Origin: Oscillospiraceae bacterium
Lineage (GTDB): Bacteria > Bacillota > Clostridia > Oscillospirales > Ruminococcaceae
Assembly: GCA_025758045.1 (NCBI GenBank)
Contig: CP107208.1
Span: forward strand, 3,095,019-3,159,018
Direction of reading: 5' to 3'
DNA length: 64,000 nucleotides
Positions within the stretch are counted from its first letter, which is position 1. Every line of letters begins with the position of its first letter. A program made the translations under genes and the position numbers. This document shows, one piece after another, positions 24,501 through 32,927 of the stretch. The notes under the pieces were generated by a model. That model saw nothing but the letters and a program-made list of their open reading frames with translations. It was not told the origin of the DNA and searched no databases.

Positions 24501-25643
24501 ATGTTGCTTTCCCAATATAAACCTTTGGCGCAAAAGGCGTACTGCGCGGCCATCGTGCTGCTGCTGATCTTGTCGGAGGTGTTCAGCTCCAATATCCAGG
24601 CCGCATTGCCGACTTTCAGCAGCTTGGCCCGCCTGACTTTGACGGGCGGCGCGGTGGCACTGCTGGGCGTTAAGATTTTTTTGCTGACAGACTACGAGGC
24701 CCGCTGGCAGCCGATTCTGGCGGCGCTGGTGCTGGCCTACACGGCTTTTGCCACCTGGTACGGCGATGATATGTGGTTTTTCTTGGCCGCACTGGTAGGG
24801 CTGGGCGCGAAAGACATCGACATAAAAGCCGCCCTTCGCGTCTATCTGGCTGCGGCCGTAGCGGGCCTGCTGGTGGTGCAGCTGCTGCACTTTGCTACCC
24901 CGCTGATGCCCTACAATTTCTACTGCCGCAACTGGGATTTCGGCTACGGCCACTACAACGGCTTCGGTGCGCGGTTGGCGGGCGTGTTCTTCGCCTGGGG
25001 CTGGCTGCGGCACGATAAACTGTGCGCTATCGACTGGATGGGCCTGGCCGCGCTGGCTATTTTTACCTACAAGGTCCCCGGCAGCCGCGGCGCATTCGGC
25101 GGTATGGCGGTCATGCTCCTGCTGTTCGCCGTGCAGAAATTCTTCCCCAAGCTGTTTGATAACAAAATTTGGTACGCCTTTGTGCTGGCTGTGCCGGTGA
25201 TGCTGGTGGTGTTCAGCCTCTACGCCGGGTACATTTATAACCCCGAGTGGCCCTACGACCACATGGCGATTCTGCTGCTGAGCATCTTTCTGTCCGGACG
25301 GTTCGAGATTTGGCACAATGTGTTCTGGGGTTCTCCCCTCACCCTGCTGGGCGGTCTGCCTACTGACGGCGACGAGCACCACGCCATTGACAACACCTTC
25401 CTGGCTGTGCCGATGAACAAGGGCATTCTGGGCGCTATTTTAGTGGCGGCGTTCTTCCTGCTGCTGCTCTGGCGGTTAGCCAAAAAGTATCGCTCCACCG
25501 AGACGATCTGCCTGCTGGCCTTAACGCTTTACCTGTTCATGGAAAACAAGCCTTTCCTCCTCTCTGCCAATCCGTTCTTACTGTTGGCGCCCATCGTGTT
25601 TTTTGGCGGGGCTGCGGCAGAGAAAAAGCCGGACAAAACCTGA
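24501..25643 (+). CDS. Wzy/O-antigen-ligase-like polysaccharide polymerase
   Basis: A 380-residue integral membrane protein with about ten to twelve helices. A large loop around residues 140-165 ('YNFYCRNWDFGYGHYNGFG') and a second near 265-310 ('SGRFEIWHNVFWGSPLTLLG') carry the conserved charged/aromatic residues seen in Wzy polymerases and WaaL ligases. It is likely to polymerise or ligate lipid-linked repeat units; the 7-18 kb operon lacks such a protein, so it may serve that pathway (inference). The start at 24501 has AGAAAGGA upstream. Primary sequence in this family is weakly conserved, so the exact role is open. Confidence 0.72.
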   Translation: MLLSQYKPLAQKAYCAAIVLLLILSEVFSSNIQAALPTFSSLARLTLTGGAVALLGVKIFLLTDYEARWQPILAALVLAYTAFATWYGDDMWFFLAALVGLGAKDIDIKAALRVYLAAAVAGLLVVQLLHFATPLMPYNFYCRNWDFGYGHYNGFGARLAGVFFAWGWLRHDKLCAIDWMGLAALAIFTYKVPGSRGAFGGMAVMLLLFAVQKFFPKLFDNKIWYAFVLAVPVMLVVFSLYAGYIYNPEWPYDHMAILLLSIFLSGRFEIWHNVFWGSPLTLLGGLPTDGDEHHAIDNTFLAVPMNKGILGAILVAAFFLLLLWRLAKKYRSTETICLLALTLYLFMENKPFLLSANPFLLLAPIVFFGGAAAEKKPDKT

Positions 25644-25655
25644 CCTAAACCCAAA

Positions 25656-25684
25656 AACAGCCCCGCCGTTTGGCGGGGCTGTTG
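25656..25684. terminator. bidirectional terminator between polymerase gene and guaB
   Basis: Perfect stem AACAGCCCCGCC / GGCGGGGCTGTT with a GTTT loop, in the gap between the converging genes. Confidence 0.85.
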
Positions 25685-25702
25685 CTGTTTATAAGGGTAA
25701 AA

Positions 25703-27208
25703 TCAACGGTTCTGCGGGCCGTTTTTCAGGATGACGTCGTGGCTGCCGCCCTCAACGATAGAGGTAGAGGAAACGACGGTCAGGCGGGCTTTCTCCTGCA
25801 GCTCGGGAATGGAGAGCGCACCGCAGTTGCACATGGTGGAGCGCACCTTGTACAGGGTGGTCTGCACGCCGTCGGCCAGGGGGCCGGCGTAGGGCACGTA
25901 GGAGTCAACACCTTCCTCGAAGCTCAGCTTCTGGGCGCCGCCCAGGTCGTAGCGCTGCCAGTTGCGGGCGCGGTTGGAACCCTCGCCCCAGTACTCCTTG
26001 ACGTAGTTGCCGCCCACGCGCAGCTTGTTCGTGGGGGATTCGTCGAAGCGGGCAAAGTAGCGGCCCAGCATGACGAAGTCGGCGCCCATAGCCAGGGCCA
26101 GAGTGATGTGGTAATCCTGCACGATACCACCGTCGGAGCAGATGGGAATATAGATGCCGGTCTCCTTGTAGTACTCGTCGCGAGCCTTGGCAACCTCAAT
26201 GACAGCGGTAGCCTGGCCGCGACCAATGCCCTTGGTCTCGCGGGTGATGCAGATGGAGCCGCCGCCGATGCCGATCTTGATGAAGTCAGCGCCAGCCTTG
26301 GCCAGGAAGAGGAAGCCCTCGCGGTCGACAACATTGCCAGCGCCGACCTTCACCTTATCGCCGTAGTTCTCGCGGATCCAGGCGATGGTGCGGGACTGCC
26401 ACTCGCTGAAGCCCTCAGAGGAGTCGATGCAGAGGACATCCACACCGGCGTCCACCAGAGCAGGTACGCGCTCGGCGTAGTCGCGGGTGTTGATGCCGGC
26501 GCCTACGACGTAGCTCTTGTTCTCGTCCAGCAGTTCGTTGATGTTCTCCTTGTGGGAGTCATAGTCCTTGCGGAAGACCATATACTGCAGGTGACCTTCG
26601 GCGTCCACCAGGGGCAGAGAGTTGATCTTGTTGTCCCAGATGATGTCGTTGCAATCATGCAGGCTGGTGGTGTCGGGAGCGGTGACCAGCTTGTCCAGCG
26701 GGGTCATGAATTCGGTGACCTTGAGGTCCATCGTCATGCGGGACAGGCGGTAGTCGCGGGAGGCAACGATGCCCAGCAGCTTGCCGTGAGCCGTGCCGTC
26801 ATCGGTGATGGCCACGGTGGAGTGGCCGGTGCGGGTCTTCAGGTCCAGCACATCGCCGAGGGTAGCCTCCGGCGGCAGGTTGGAGTCAGAAGTGACAAAA
26901 CCCTTTTTGTAGGCTTTGACGCGGCGGACCATGTCGGCTTCCTGCTCGATGGTCTGAGAGCCGTAGATGAAGGAAACGCCGCCCTGCTTGGCCAGTGCAA
27001 TAGCCAGCTTCTCGCCGGAAACGGACTGCATGATGGCAGAGACCATCGGGATGTTCATTTCAAGAGGGCAATCCTCCTCGCCCTTGTGGTACTTGACCAG
27101 CGGGGTCTTCAGGCTGACAGCCGTGGGGACACACTCCGAAGAAGAATAGCCGGGGACCAGCAGATACTCACCAAAGGTGCGGGACGGTTCAGAGAAATAA
27201 TATGCCAT
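25703..27208 (-). CDS. guaB: IMP dehydrogenase
   Basis: 501 residues. Converts IMP to XMP with NAD+, the committed step to GMP. TIM barrel interrupted by a CBS pair at about 104-225. Catalytic Cys320 lies in the loop 'GIGGGSICITRETKGIGRGQ', followed by the mobile flap ending around 'SNRARNWQRYDLGG'. The flap Arg-Tyr pair expected for hydrolysis is present. With purA at the left edge, both branch enzymes from IMP are in the window. The ATG at 27208 follows GGAG; a promoter lies ~60 bases upstream. Confidence 0.95.
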   Translation of the reverse strand: MAYYFSEPSRTFGEYLLVPGYSSSECVPTAVSLKTPLVKYHKGEEDCPLEMNIPMVSAIMQSVSGEKLAIALAKQGGVSFIYGSQTIEQEADMVRRVKAYKKGFVTSDSNLPPEATLGDVLDLKTRTGHSTVAITDDGTAHGKLLGIVASRDYRLSRMTMDLKVTEFMTPLDKLVTAPDTTSLHDCNDIIWDNKINSLPLVDAEGHLQYMVFRKDYDSHKENINELLDENKSYVVGAGINTRDYAERVPALVDAGVDVLCIDSSEGFSEWQSRTIAWIRENYGDKVKVGAGNVVDREGFLFLAKAGADFIKIGIGGGSICITRETKGIGRGQATAVIEVAKARDEYYKETGIYIPICSDGGIVQDYHITLALAMGADFVMLGRYFARFDESPTNKLRVGGNYVKEYWGEGSNRARNWQRYDLGGAQKLSFEEGVDSYVPYAGPLADGVQTTLYKVRSTMCNCGALSIPELQEKARLTVVSSTSIVEGGSHDVILKNGPQNR

Positions 27209-27257
27209 GTTACACGCTCCTGACTCCTACAATTTCTTAATCTTACTGATTAGGAAG

Positions 27258-27286
27258 ATTGTACCACATTCGCGGACAAAATACAA
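27258..27286 (-). promoter_or_regulatory. guaB promoter
   Basis: TTGTAT (27281-27286), 17-bp spacer, TACAAT (27258-27263) preceded by TGG (extended -10), minus strand. Confidence 0.75.
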
Positions 27287-27420
27287 AACCTTTTGGCGAA
27301 AATCTTTCTTGCACCGCAAAAAAGAAAGTTGTGGATATTGCACCAAAGATTTTAAGGGAAGTATGACTTTGACATGCGGTGATGGAAATCGCGCGGAAGA
27401 TGCAGGGGCATGGAACGGCT

Positions 27421-28719
27421 TTATTCCGTCGTCGTCAGCACCACATCGCCCATCCCGGCGGTCAGGGTCACGCGGCGGGTGGTGGTAGGCGTTTGGCTGT
27501 AGCTGGTGCCCAGCGCTTTGCCGTTAAAGGCGACCTCGCCCATCGAGGCCTGCAGGTCCAGCGTGTAGTCATCGGCCTTGCCGTCCACCGTCAGGCCAAT
27601 GTTGCCCATCCCGGCCTTGACGGTGCAGATTTTGGAACTCTCCAGCCGTCCCAGGTCAAAGTTGCCTATGGCAACCTCGGCGGTAAAGCTGCTGCTTTGC
27701 ACAAGGCCGCCGGTAAAGTTGCCCATCGAGACTGTGGCGTTGAAATTTTCCGCTTCCACCGTGCTGCAGGTAAAGTCGCCCATGGCCAGGTTCAGATCGA
27801 TGCTGTCGGCGGTAATGGTCTCATTGTTGTCAAACTCCACATCGCTCATGGCGGAAGTGATGGAGAGCCTTTTAAAGTGGAAGGTCTCTGTATCCGGCAC
27901 GGACAAAACAAACTCCGGTTCCGGCTCGCTGCTCAAATCGCAGTTGGCAGGCACTTTGTAGCGGATGGTCAGCGGTTCATTCTCAGTGTAGGTAACGTCG
28001 AGCCGCTTGTTATACACGTTCTCGCAGTGCAGGGCGGCGCTGGTGGCGCCGGGGTCAATGACGATGGTCAGGCGGCCGTAATCAATGTCCAGCACGGCAT
28101 CCTGCAGGGTGATGTTGTCACAGGACATGTCTGTCGTGTGGGGGCTGTTGTCATCCACAGCACCGGAGGGGCCTTCGGCGGCGGTACCGTTTTCCTCAAC
28201 GATTTCACTGTCGGGGGACGCGGTGGTAGAGGCAGCATCCTGGGGTTGCTCGACGACCGACTCGGCAGCCGAGACAACGAAAGGTTCGGCGGTGTTGGCA
28301 ATAGAACTGCGGCGCACGCCGAAAAAGCCGATCAGTAAGACGCAGACCACGACCAGCACGGCGGCAAGAGCCAACAACACGCCCATAACCGGCGGGATGG
28401 CGGCCGGGCCGTGGAGCTCAGGCTTGGTAGTTGGGGGATTTTCTCCAGTTGGTTGGGGGGCAGCATCCTGCGCGGTGTCGGCAACGTCGCTGCTCTCCCC
28501 TGCTGCGGCTTGGGCGGAGTCCAGCATCAGGCCCTCGCCCTCCAAAATTTTGCGGGCGGCGTCGGCGGGGTCGCCCAGCTCGGCGGCGGTGGCGTCTTCA
28601 GCTTCCGGGCCTGCGGCGTCAAAGTATTCTTCGTAGTAGTTCAGCGCATCCTGGCGCTCCTGCTCGGGCAGAGGGGCGAGCAGCTGCGCCAGCTTGGCTA
28701 AATAAGTTTGTTTGTTCAT
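27421..28719 (-). CDS. HAAS/DUF1700-DUF4097 membrane protein
   Basis: 432 residues in three parts. Residues 1-65 form a HAAS (DUF1700) domain ('YLAKLAQLLAPLPEQERQDA', 'YYEEYFDAAG'). A Pro-rich linker and one membrane helix follow (about 113-135). An extracytoplasmic DUF4097-type beta-solenoid covers about 195-432, with repeated strands such as 'MGDFTCSTVEAENFNATVSM' and 'MGNFTGGLVQSSSF'. Such proteins are co-transcribed with a PadR regulator and are thought to sense or buffer cell-envelope stress. It overlaps the upstream PadR gene by 4 bases. Confidence 0.85.
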   Translation of the reverse strand: MNKQTYLAKLAQLLAPLPEQERQDALNYYEEYFDAAGPEAEDATAAELGDPADAARKILEGEGLMLDSAQAAAGESSDVADTAQDAAPQPTGENPPTTKPELHGPAAIPPVMGVLLALAAVLVVVCVLLIGFFGVRRSSIANTAEPFVVSAAESVVEQPQDAASTTASPDSEIVEENGTAAEGPSGAVDDNSPHTTDMSCDNITLQDAVLDIDYGRLTIVIDPGATSAALHCENVYNKRLDVTYTENEPLTIRYKVPANCDLSSEPEPEFVLSVPDTETFHFKRLSITSAMSDVEFDNNETITADSIDLNLAMGDFTCSTVEAENFNATVSMGNFTGGLVQSSSFTAEVAIGNFDLGRLESSKICTVKAGMGNIGLTVDGKADDYTLDLQASMGEVAFNGKALGTSYSQTPTTTRRVTLTAGMGDVVLTTTE

Positions 28720-29036
28720 TGTGTCTCCCCCTCAAATAGTCGGTCGATCTTGGCTGTGTAGGCGTCCCATTCGGCGCGATACCCCGCCAGCTGGGCACGG
28801 CCGGTGGGTGTGATTTGGTAGTAGCGGCGGTTGCGGCCGTTGAACGGCTCATCGTGGACGGTCAGACAGCCGTCCTTTTGCAGGCGGCGCAAAACGGGAT
28901 ACAGCGTGGATTCGGATATGTCCAGTACGGCGCGCACATCCTGGGTGATGCGGTAGCCGTAGGTGCCCGTTTCCTCCCGCCCGACGACGGCCAGCACGAT
29001 GGCATCCAGCAGCGCCGCCCCGGTATTGAATGACAT
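28716..29036 (-). CDS. PadR-family transcriptional regulator
   Basis: 106 residues. Winged helix with 'TGTYGYRITQDVRAVL', 'ISESTLYPVLRRLQKDGCL' (recognition helix region) and 'NGRNRRYYQITPTGRA' (wing). Same type as the regulator at 18118. ATG at 29036 has AAAGGAGA. The promoter contains a 9-3-9 palindrome over the -10, so autoregulation is likely. Confidence 0.9.
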   Translation of the reverse strand: MSFNTGAALLDAIVLAVVGREETGTYGYRITQDVRAVLDISESTLYPVLRRLQKDGCLTVHDEPFNGRNRRYYQITPTGRAQLAGYRAEWDAYTAKIDRLFEGETQ

Positions 29037-29075
29037 GGCGTTTCTCCTTTAGACATAGATGATGTATGAACTTAT

Positions 29076-29108
29076 ATATTATATACCATATAATATTGTA
29101 AAAAGCAA
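29076..29108 (-). promoter_or_regulatory. PadR operon promoter with perfect 9-3-9 palindrome
   Basis: Minus-strand TTGCTT (29103-29108) and TATATA/TATAAT (29078-29085). The perfect palindrome ATATTATAT-acc-ATATAATAT (29076-29096) covers the -10 element, a fitting place for PadR repression. Confidence 0.7.
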
Positions 29109-29242
29109 TAGCTGCTTATAAAAAAGTGCCCCGGAATAAACAGGAAGCCGATATCTATATAGGTAGAGGTTCTGCGAGCCGCAAGTTTAAAGAACAAGGG
29201 AAAGCAAAGCCTAATGATTTGCTCTTTTGACAAAGTAAAAAA

Positions 29243-29297
29243 CAGGGCTTTGCTCCAGAATGTCCGTTTTCAGGAACATTCTGAGAACAAAGCCCTG
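29243..29297. terminator. long terminator hairpin at the island border
   Basis: Outer stem CAGGGCTTTG / CAAAGCCCTG and inner CAGAATGTCC / GGAACATTCTG, T-rich on both sides. It ends the alpha-galactosidase gene. The 29037-29242 stretch before it holds the PadR promoter and nothing else recognisable. Confidence 0.85.
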
Positions 29298-29314
29298 GTT
29301 TTGTTATTTGCAAA

Positions 29315-31333
29315 TTACCAGACGAAGGAAAGCACCGTTTTGTGGGGCCCCTCCGGGAGCATTATTTCATACAGAAAATCGTTCTTTTTCACACTGCTCG
29401 TCACATCTACGGAATTAACCATGACCTTTTGAGGCTCTTTTTCAGAAAGCCATCCCAGTGTTCCGGACTCTTTGACTACCACAGTCTGAGTGCTGTCGTT
29501 TTCGAAAATGCTTTCAACCGCTGTGAACCCCACAAATTTATCTAGCAGCCCCAGGCAGGTGCCGTATTTTCCCTTTGGAAGCAGAACAAACCATCCAAAG
29601 CCGCCCAAATCAAGCCTGCTCTCATAGCTTTCCTGTTTGCCCAACGAAAACGCGTTTTTGGCAAAATAATCGTACACCCAATAGTTGTCGGATTCCTCCA
29701 GCTGCGGAATATCTGCCGGACGGAATGAAAAGTCCTGTATGCCGTCGGTCAGATTGTAGGCGGCAATGCCTCCGCCCTTCTTGACAGAACCCCAGGAAGC
29801 GGTATTGTGCAGTTTTAATACACCCGTCTTCATAGGATCCGAAAACATGCAGTCTTCTGTAGGCTTTGCTGAATGATCCATCATCAGGATTTCGCCGTTG
29901 TGATAGACCAATGGCTTCAGCACATCCGGATTTGTGTCCCCAATTTGGTCACTGACGTAGATGGGGCCGCCGCTGATCGCCCGCAGCAGGCTGTGCTTAA
30001 CGGCATCCTCATGCTTTGTCCAGAACATATCCCAGTCACAATAATACAGCTCATCATGATACACCGAATTGTAAGCATTCTGCAATAGATGTTCCACAAA
30101 GCCGTTTTCTTTGTTGGGCATAAAGTCATCACTGTTTCTGGAAATTGCGGAGGTCGGTCTGGACAGAATATTCTCCATCGCCATTCCCATACAGTTGATG
30201 ATGGCACCATCCATGTAAGAAGCGCCGCCTTCAAGGGCTTGGTGCATTCCCTTTGCCGCGGGGCCGATGGGGAGACTGTTTTCCGCAAAGCTCCAAAAGG
30301 AGCTCTGACCATCTACCTTCACAAAATCGATTCCGTCCGCGTGAAGCGTTTCATACCAGTCCCGGTAGAATCCTTCCCCCGTCAGAGGATTGGGCATGAT
30401 TTTCCCGTCTGCGGTTCGATACAGGTGGGCGTGTTCCTGCCCCTCCAGTTTGCTTTCCGGGGCAACACCCTGCCAGTATCCGCAAAGTGCGTGCCATACG
30501 CCAAACCAGCGAATGTCGCTTTCCGCTTTGATATCTGCTATCATTTTCCCAAAACCATTGGGGAACTTTGCAGGCTCCGGAGCAAAATCGCAAAGCAACT
30601 CTCCTTTGGTAGAAAGCCAACCGTCATCCATCAGCATCCACCGGACAGGAATTTTCTTTTCCACAAGCTCGCGGGCCTTCTGACGGACTTTTTCTTCTGT
30701 GATTTCTCTGTAAAAAGCATCCCAGCTGCACCAGCCGAGAGAGCGGAACATTTCCGGCATACGCCTTTGTTCCCTTGTTCGAACCCCCATGCGCTTTGTA
30801 AGCCAGGCAAACACCTTGTGAACCGCGTCTGCCAGTGTGTCTGCCTCTCCAAGAACATACAGCGGTTCGTCAACCTCGGTCTGCCCATCCAGACTGGACA
30901 GCATTTCCAGGCAGACTTCTTGCTCTGTTCCTGTTTCCAGATATGTCTTAAAGGTTTTTCCCACCATGGGAACAAGACACGCAAAGCGATCCGGGTATTT
31001 TAGAAAAGCTACCTGCGTCCGGGCAGGGATCTCCTGAAATCCTTCTACAAAAGCAGGTCTCGTCCACCAGTCATTGAGCATATACATTGCCGTGATTTTC
31101 TCCGGGCTCTGAACTGTTGGAAGGGATACCCGAATTGGCTTTTCCTTTCTCAATGCACCCTGACGCATATTCAGCCGGATCTGACCATACCGGCATCCAT
31201 AGTTCCGGTTTTCGGACACTTCTACATAGATTTCTTCCCGCTCCCAGATTCCCGGCACTGCGGGGAATGCCGCATGGATGCTTTCCCCATTTTGACAATG
31301 GATTTCGCATTTGATCGTTTTTACTTCCGTCAT
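29315..31333 (-). CDS. GH36 alpha-galactosidase / raffinose-synthase (Sip1)-like protein
   Basis: 672 residues. N-terminal beta-rich domain, a TIM-barrel core from about 200, and a C-terminal beta domain. Key GH36 segments: 'LGWCSWDAFYREIT' (substrate site), 'DGIDFVKVDGQS' with the nucleophile Asp, and 'AISRNSDDF' with the acid/base Asp. Acts on alpha-galactosides such as raffinose or galactinol. There is no signal peptide, so the enzyme is probably cytoplasmic and needs an importer, which is not nearby. GC is intermediate and it sits alone at the island border with its own promoter and terminator. Confidence 0.88.
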   Translation of the reverse strand: MTEVKTIKCEIHCQNGESIHAAFPAVPGIWEREEIYVEVSENRNYGCRYGQIRLNMRQGALRKEKPIRVSLPTVQSPEKITAMYMLNDWWTRPAFVEGFQEIPARTQVAFLKYPDRFACLVPMVGKTFKTYLETGTEQEVCLEMLSSLDGQTEVDEPLYVLGEADTLADAVHKVFAWLTKRMGVRTREQRRMPEMFRSLGWCSWDAFYREITEEKVRQKARELVEKKIPVRWMLMDDGWLSTKGELLCDFAPEPAKFPNGFGKMIADIKAESDIRWFGVWHALCGYWQGVAPESKLEGQEHAHLYRTADGKIMPNPLTGEGFYRDWYETLHADGIDFVKVDGQSSFWSFAENSLPIGPAAKGMHQALEGGASYMDGAIINCMGMAMENILSRPTSAISRNSDDFMPNKENGFVEHLLQNAYNSVYHDELYYCDWDMFWTKHEDAVKHSLLRAISGGPIYVSDQIGDTNPDVLKPLVYHNGEILMMDHSAKPTEDCMFSDPMKTGVLKLHNTASWGSVKKGGGIAAYNLTDGIQDFSFRPADIPQLEESDNYWVYDYFAKNAFSLGKQESYESRLDLGGFGWFVLLPKGKYGTCLGLLDKFVGFTAVESIFENDSTQTVVVKESGTLGWLSEKEPQKVMVNSVDVTSSVKKNDFLYEIMLPEGPHKTVLSFVW

Positions 31334-31396
31334 TTCTCAGCACCTCACCATTTTTGAGGAACGGTAAATCAAACTATGTAACAGTATTCTTTCTAT

Positions 31397-31425
31397 AGCA
31401 TAATCTCAACCTCGAACAAAGTCAA
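31397..31425 (-). promoter_or_regulatory. alpha-galactosidase promoter
   Basis: TTGACT (31420-31425), 17-bp spacer, TATGCT (31397-31402), minus strand. Confidence 0.75.
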
Positions 31426-31524
31426 TTTGTGCAGGTTGTTTTCATGATAAAATCCGCCAATTTTCGATAAGAATTTACAAATCTGCAAGCAATGTTTCCT
31501 TGGCCAAGTCCTGCGAAAACTGCA

Positions 31525-31686
31525 TTATCCCTTTTCGGGATACGAAAGCTCAACAGCCGGGTTAAAGGAGAGCTGCTTCTGATCGACCATATCCAGAAGC
31601 TCGGGGATCAGATTGGTGAGGCGGATGAATCGCTGAACTTGGCGGCCACTTTCACCTGTATCTTTACCAAGTACATCTGCCGATTT
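31525..31686 (-). pseudogene. ParB-like partition protein fragment
   Basis: In the minus frame the segment reads 'ADVLGKDTGESGRQVQRFIR' and then a stretch ending 'LSFNPAVELSYP', which matches the central KorB/ParB helix-turn-helix region found in Tn1549-type elements. N- and C-termini are absent. It is joined on the right to an antisense piece of an integrase gene. Confidence 0.7.
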
Positions 31687-31752
31687 TATGTCAGCGACAG
31701 GACCATTGAAAAGATCATCAAGCTCCTGCGGTGTGCGTTTAAGCAGGCGGTA
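31687..31752 (+). pseudogene. 66-bp internal fragment of a tyrosine integrase gene
   Basis: 64 of 66 bases match 36471-36536 inside the truncated integrase gene. Plus-strand reading gives 'YVSDRTIEKIIKLLRCAFKQ'. It is inserted between ParB-like and RepA-like fragments. Confidence 0.85.
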
Positions 31753-31800
31753 GAATGTGAATAGATCGGATTGCTGACCGTAAAAATAATCAAAACTCAC
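31744..31800 (-). pseudogene. N-terminus of a RepA-like (DUF6017-type) replication initiator
   Basis: Reads MSFDYFYGQQSDLFTFYRL from a GTG start at 31800 with an AAGGTGG site, the usual N-terminus of the element-borne replication initiator. The frame then runs into antisense integrase sequence. The junction falls in TACCGCCTG, which is common to both genes. Confidence 0.7.
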
Positions 31801-31912
31801 ACGGCTTCACCACCTTCTTTCTGCGGAAAACTTTCTGTTGTCAGCGGAATGCTGCGGAAAGTCGTATCCGTCTTTTCATATGAGCACAAATATATGATAG
31901 ATATATCATGCC

Positions 31913-31941
31913 TTGTATTCTTCGAGCAAATGAAATATAAT
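31913..31941 (+). promoter_or_regulatory. promoter of defence module A
   Basis: TTGTAT (31913-31918), 17-bp spacer, TATAAT (31936-31941). The same layout, with a shared 'TTCGAG' in the spacer, precedes module B. Confidence 0.85.
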
Positions 31942-31966
31942 AAGAAATGTTGTCGGAGGTGCAAAT

Positions 31967-32167
31967 ATGGACTATATGACACTCAAAGAGGCAAGCGAGA
32001 AATGGGGCGTTTCGTCCCGTCAAGTCAACTATTACTGCGTCGAGGGCCGTATTCCCGGCGCTGTGAAAATGGCCGGTGTTTGGTTGATCCCCAAGGAAAC
32101 AGACAAACCCGCCGATAGACGATATAAAAAGCAGGTGAAAAACGAAAATGAAAATTCTGTTGGTTGA
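31967..32167 (+). CDS. small helix-turn-helix protein, head of module A
   Basis: 66 residues. 'YMTLKEASEKWGVSSRQVNY' is an excisionase/MerR-like winged-helix start, followed by 'GRIPGAVKMAGVWLIPKE' (wing). Such proteins are common on clostridial mobile elements. It overlaps the response regulator gene by 20 bases, so translation is coupled. A homologue with the same position opens module B. A regulatory or architectural DNA-binding role is likely; direct data are lacking. Confidence 0.8.
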   Translation: MDYMTLKEASEKWGVSSRQVNYYCVEGRIPGAVKMAGVWLIPKETDKPADRRYKKQVKNENENSVG

Positions 32168-32831
32168 GGATGATTTGGAAATCAGCAAGTTATTAGCTGA
32201 ATTTTTGCAGGAAAATGGATATGAAGTTTTTTGCCAATATGACGGGCTTCATGTATTGGATTGCCTGCGGGAAAATAATATCGACTTGATTTTGCTTGAT
32301 ATTATGCTTCCATATCGAAATGGTGATACCGTACTTACAGCGGTAAGAGAATGTTCTACGGTTCCAATCATCATTATTTCCGCCAAAGGAACAACGCAAA
32401 ACAAAATAGATTTACTGCGTCTCGGTGCAGATGATTATATTACAAAACCGTTTGATATGGAGGAAGTTCTGGCCAGAATTGAAAGTAATCTCCGTCGAGT
32501 GCAGTTTCAAAAAGATACTCCTACCTATTTACGTCATGGCGATTTGATTTTGGATTTGAACGATAATACCGCCTTTTTGCAAGGCAGCGAATTGACTTTG
32601 ACGGCAAAAGAATTTGCAATTTTAGAGTTGCTGATGAAATACCCGGATAAAATATTCTCAAAAGCAAATTTATTTCAAAGTGTTTGGAACACCGAGTATA
32701 TCAGTGAGGATAACACATTAAATGTTCATATAAGTAATCTCCGTAACAAATTAAAAGCCGTTTGCCCGGACAAGGACTTTATTGATACTGTTTGGGGTAT
32801 TGGATACCGTTTACACAAAGCCAGAGATTAG
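32148..32831 (+). CDS. OmpR-family response regulator, module A
   Basis: 227 residues. Receiver domain 1-115 with acidic pocket Asp8/Asp9, phospho-acceptor Asp51 ('LLDIMLPYRNGD') and Lys in 'ITKPFD'. The winged-helix domain covers about 130-225 ('LTAKEFAILELLMKYPDKIF', 'DTVWGIGYRLHK'). It is the likely regulator of the ABC transporter genes that follow. A hairpin at its stop codon may separate it from the ABC genes, leaving them to a regulated promoter. The kinase gene lies at the far end of the module. Confidence 0.93.
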   Translation: MKILLVEDDLEISKLLAEFLQENGYEVFCQYDGLHVLDCLRENNIDLILLDIMLPYRNGDTVLTAVRECSTVPIIIISAKGTTQNKIDLLRLGADDYITKPFDMEEVLARIESNLRRVQFQKDTPTYLRHGDLILDLNDNTAFLQGSELTLTAKEFAILELLMKYPDKIFSKANLFQSVWNTEYISEDNTLNVHISNLRNKLKAVCPDKDFIDTVWGIGYRLHKARD

Positions 32832-32842
32832 ACCTCTGGCTT
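32818..32842 (+). terminator. hairpin at the response-regulator stop codon
   Basis: AAGCCAGAG-attaga-CCTCTGGCTT, overlapping the TAG stop, followed by TTTTTT nine bases on. Possibly a partial terminator before the ABC genes. Confidence 0.5.
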
Positions 32843-32927
32843 TAGACATTTTTTAGAGATTTCTGTTTGGATTTAAGAAATTCTTTATGATTGCCTCTTA
32901 CAATCAATCATAAAGGAGGTTGATAAC

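Noticed and set aside
25670..27223. Plus-strand frame of 517 codons opposite guaB
   Set aside because: Shadow of guaB, rich in Gly/Ala/Val/His, includes the terminator.
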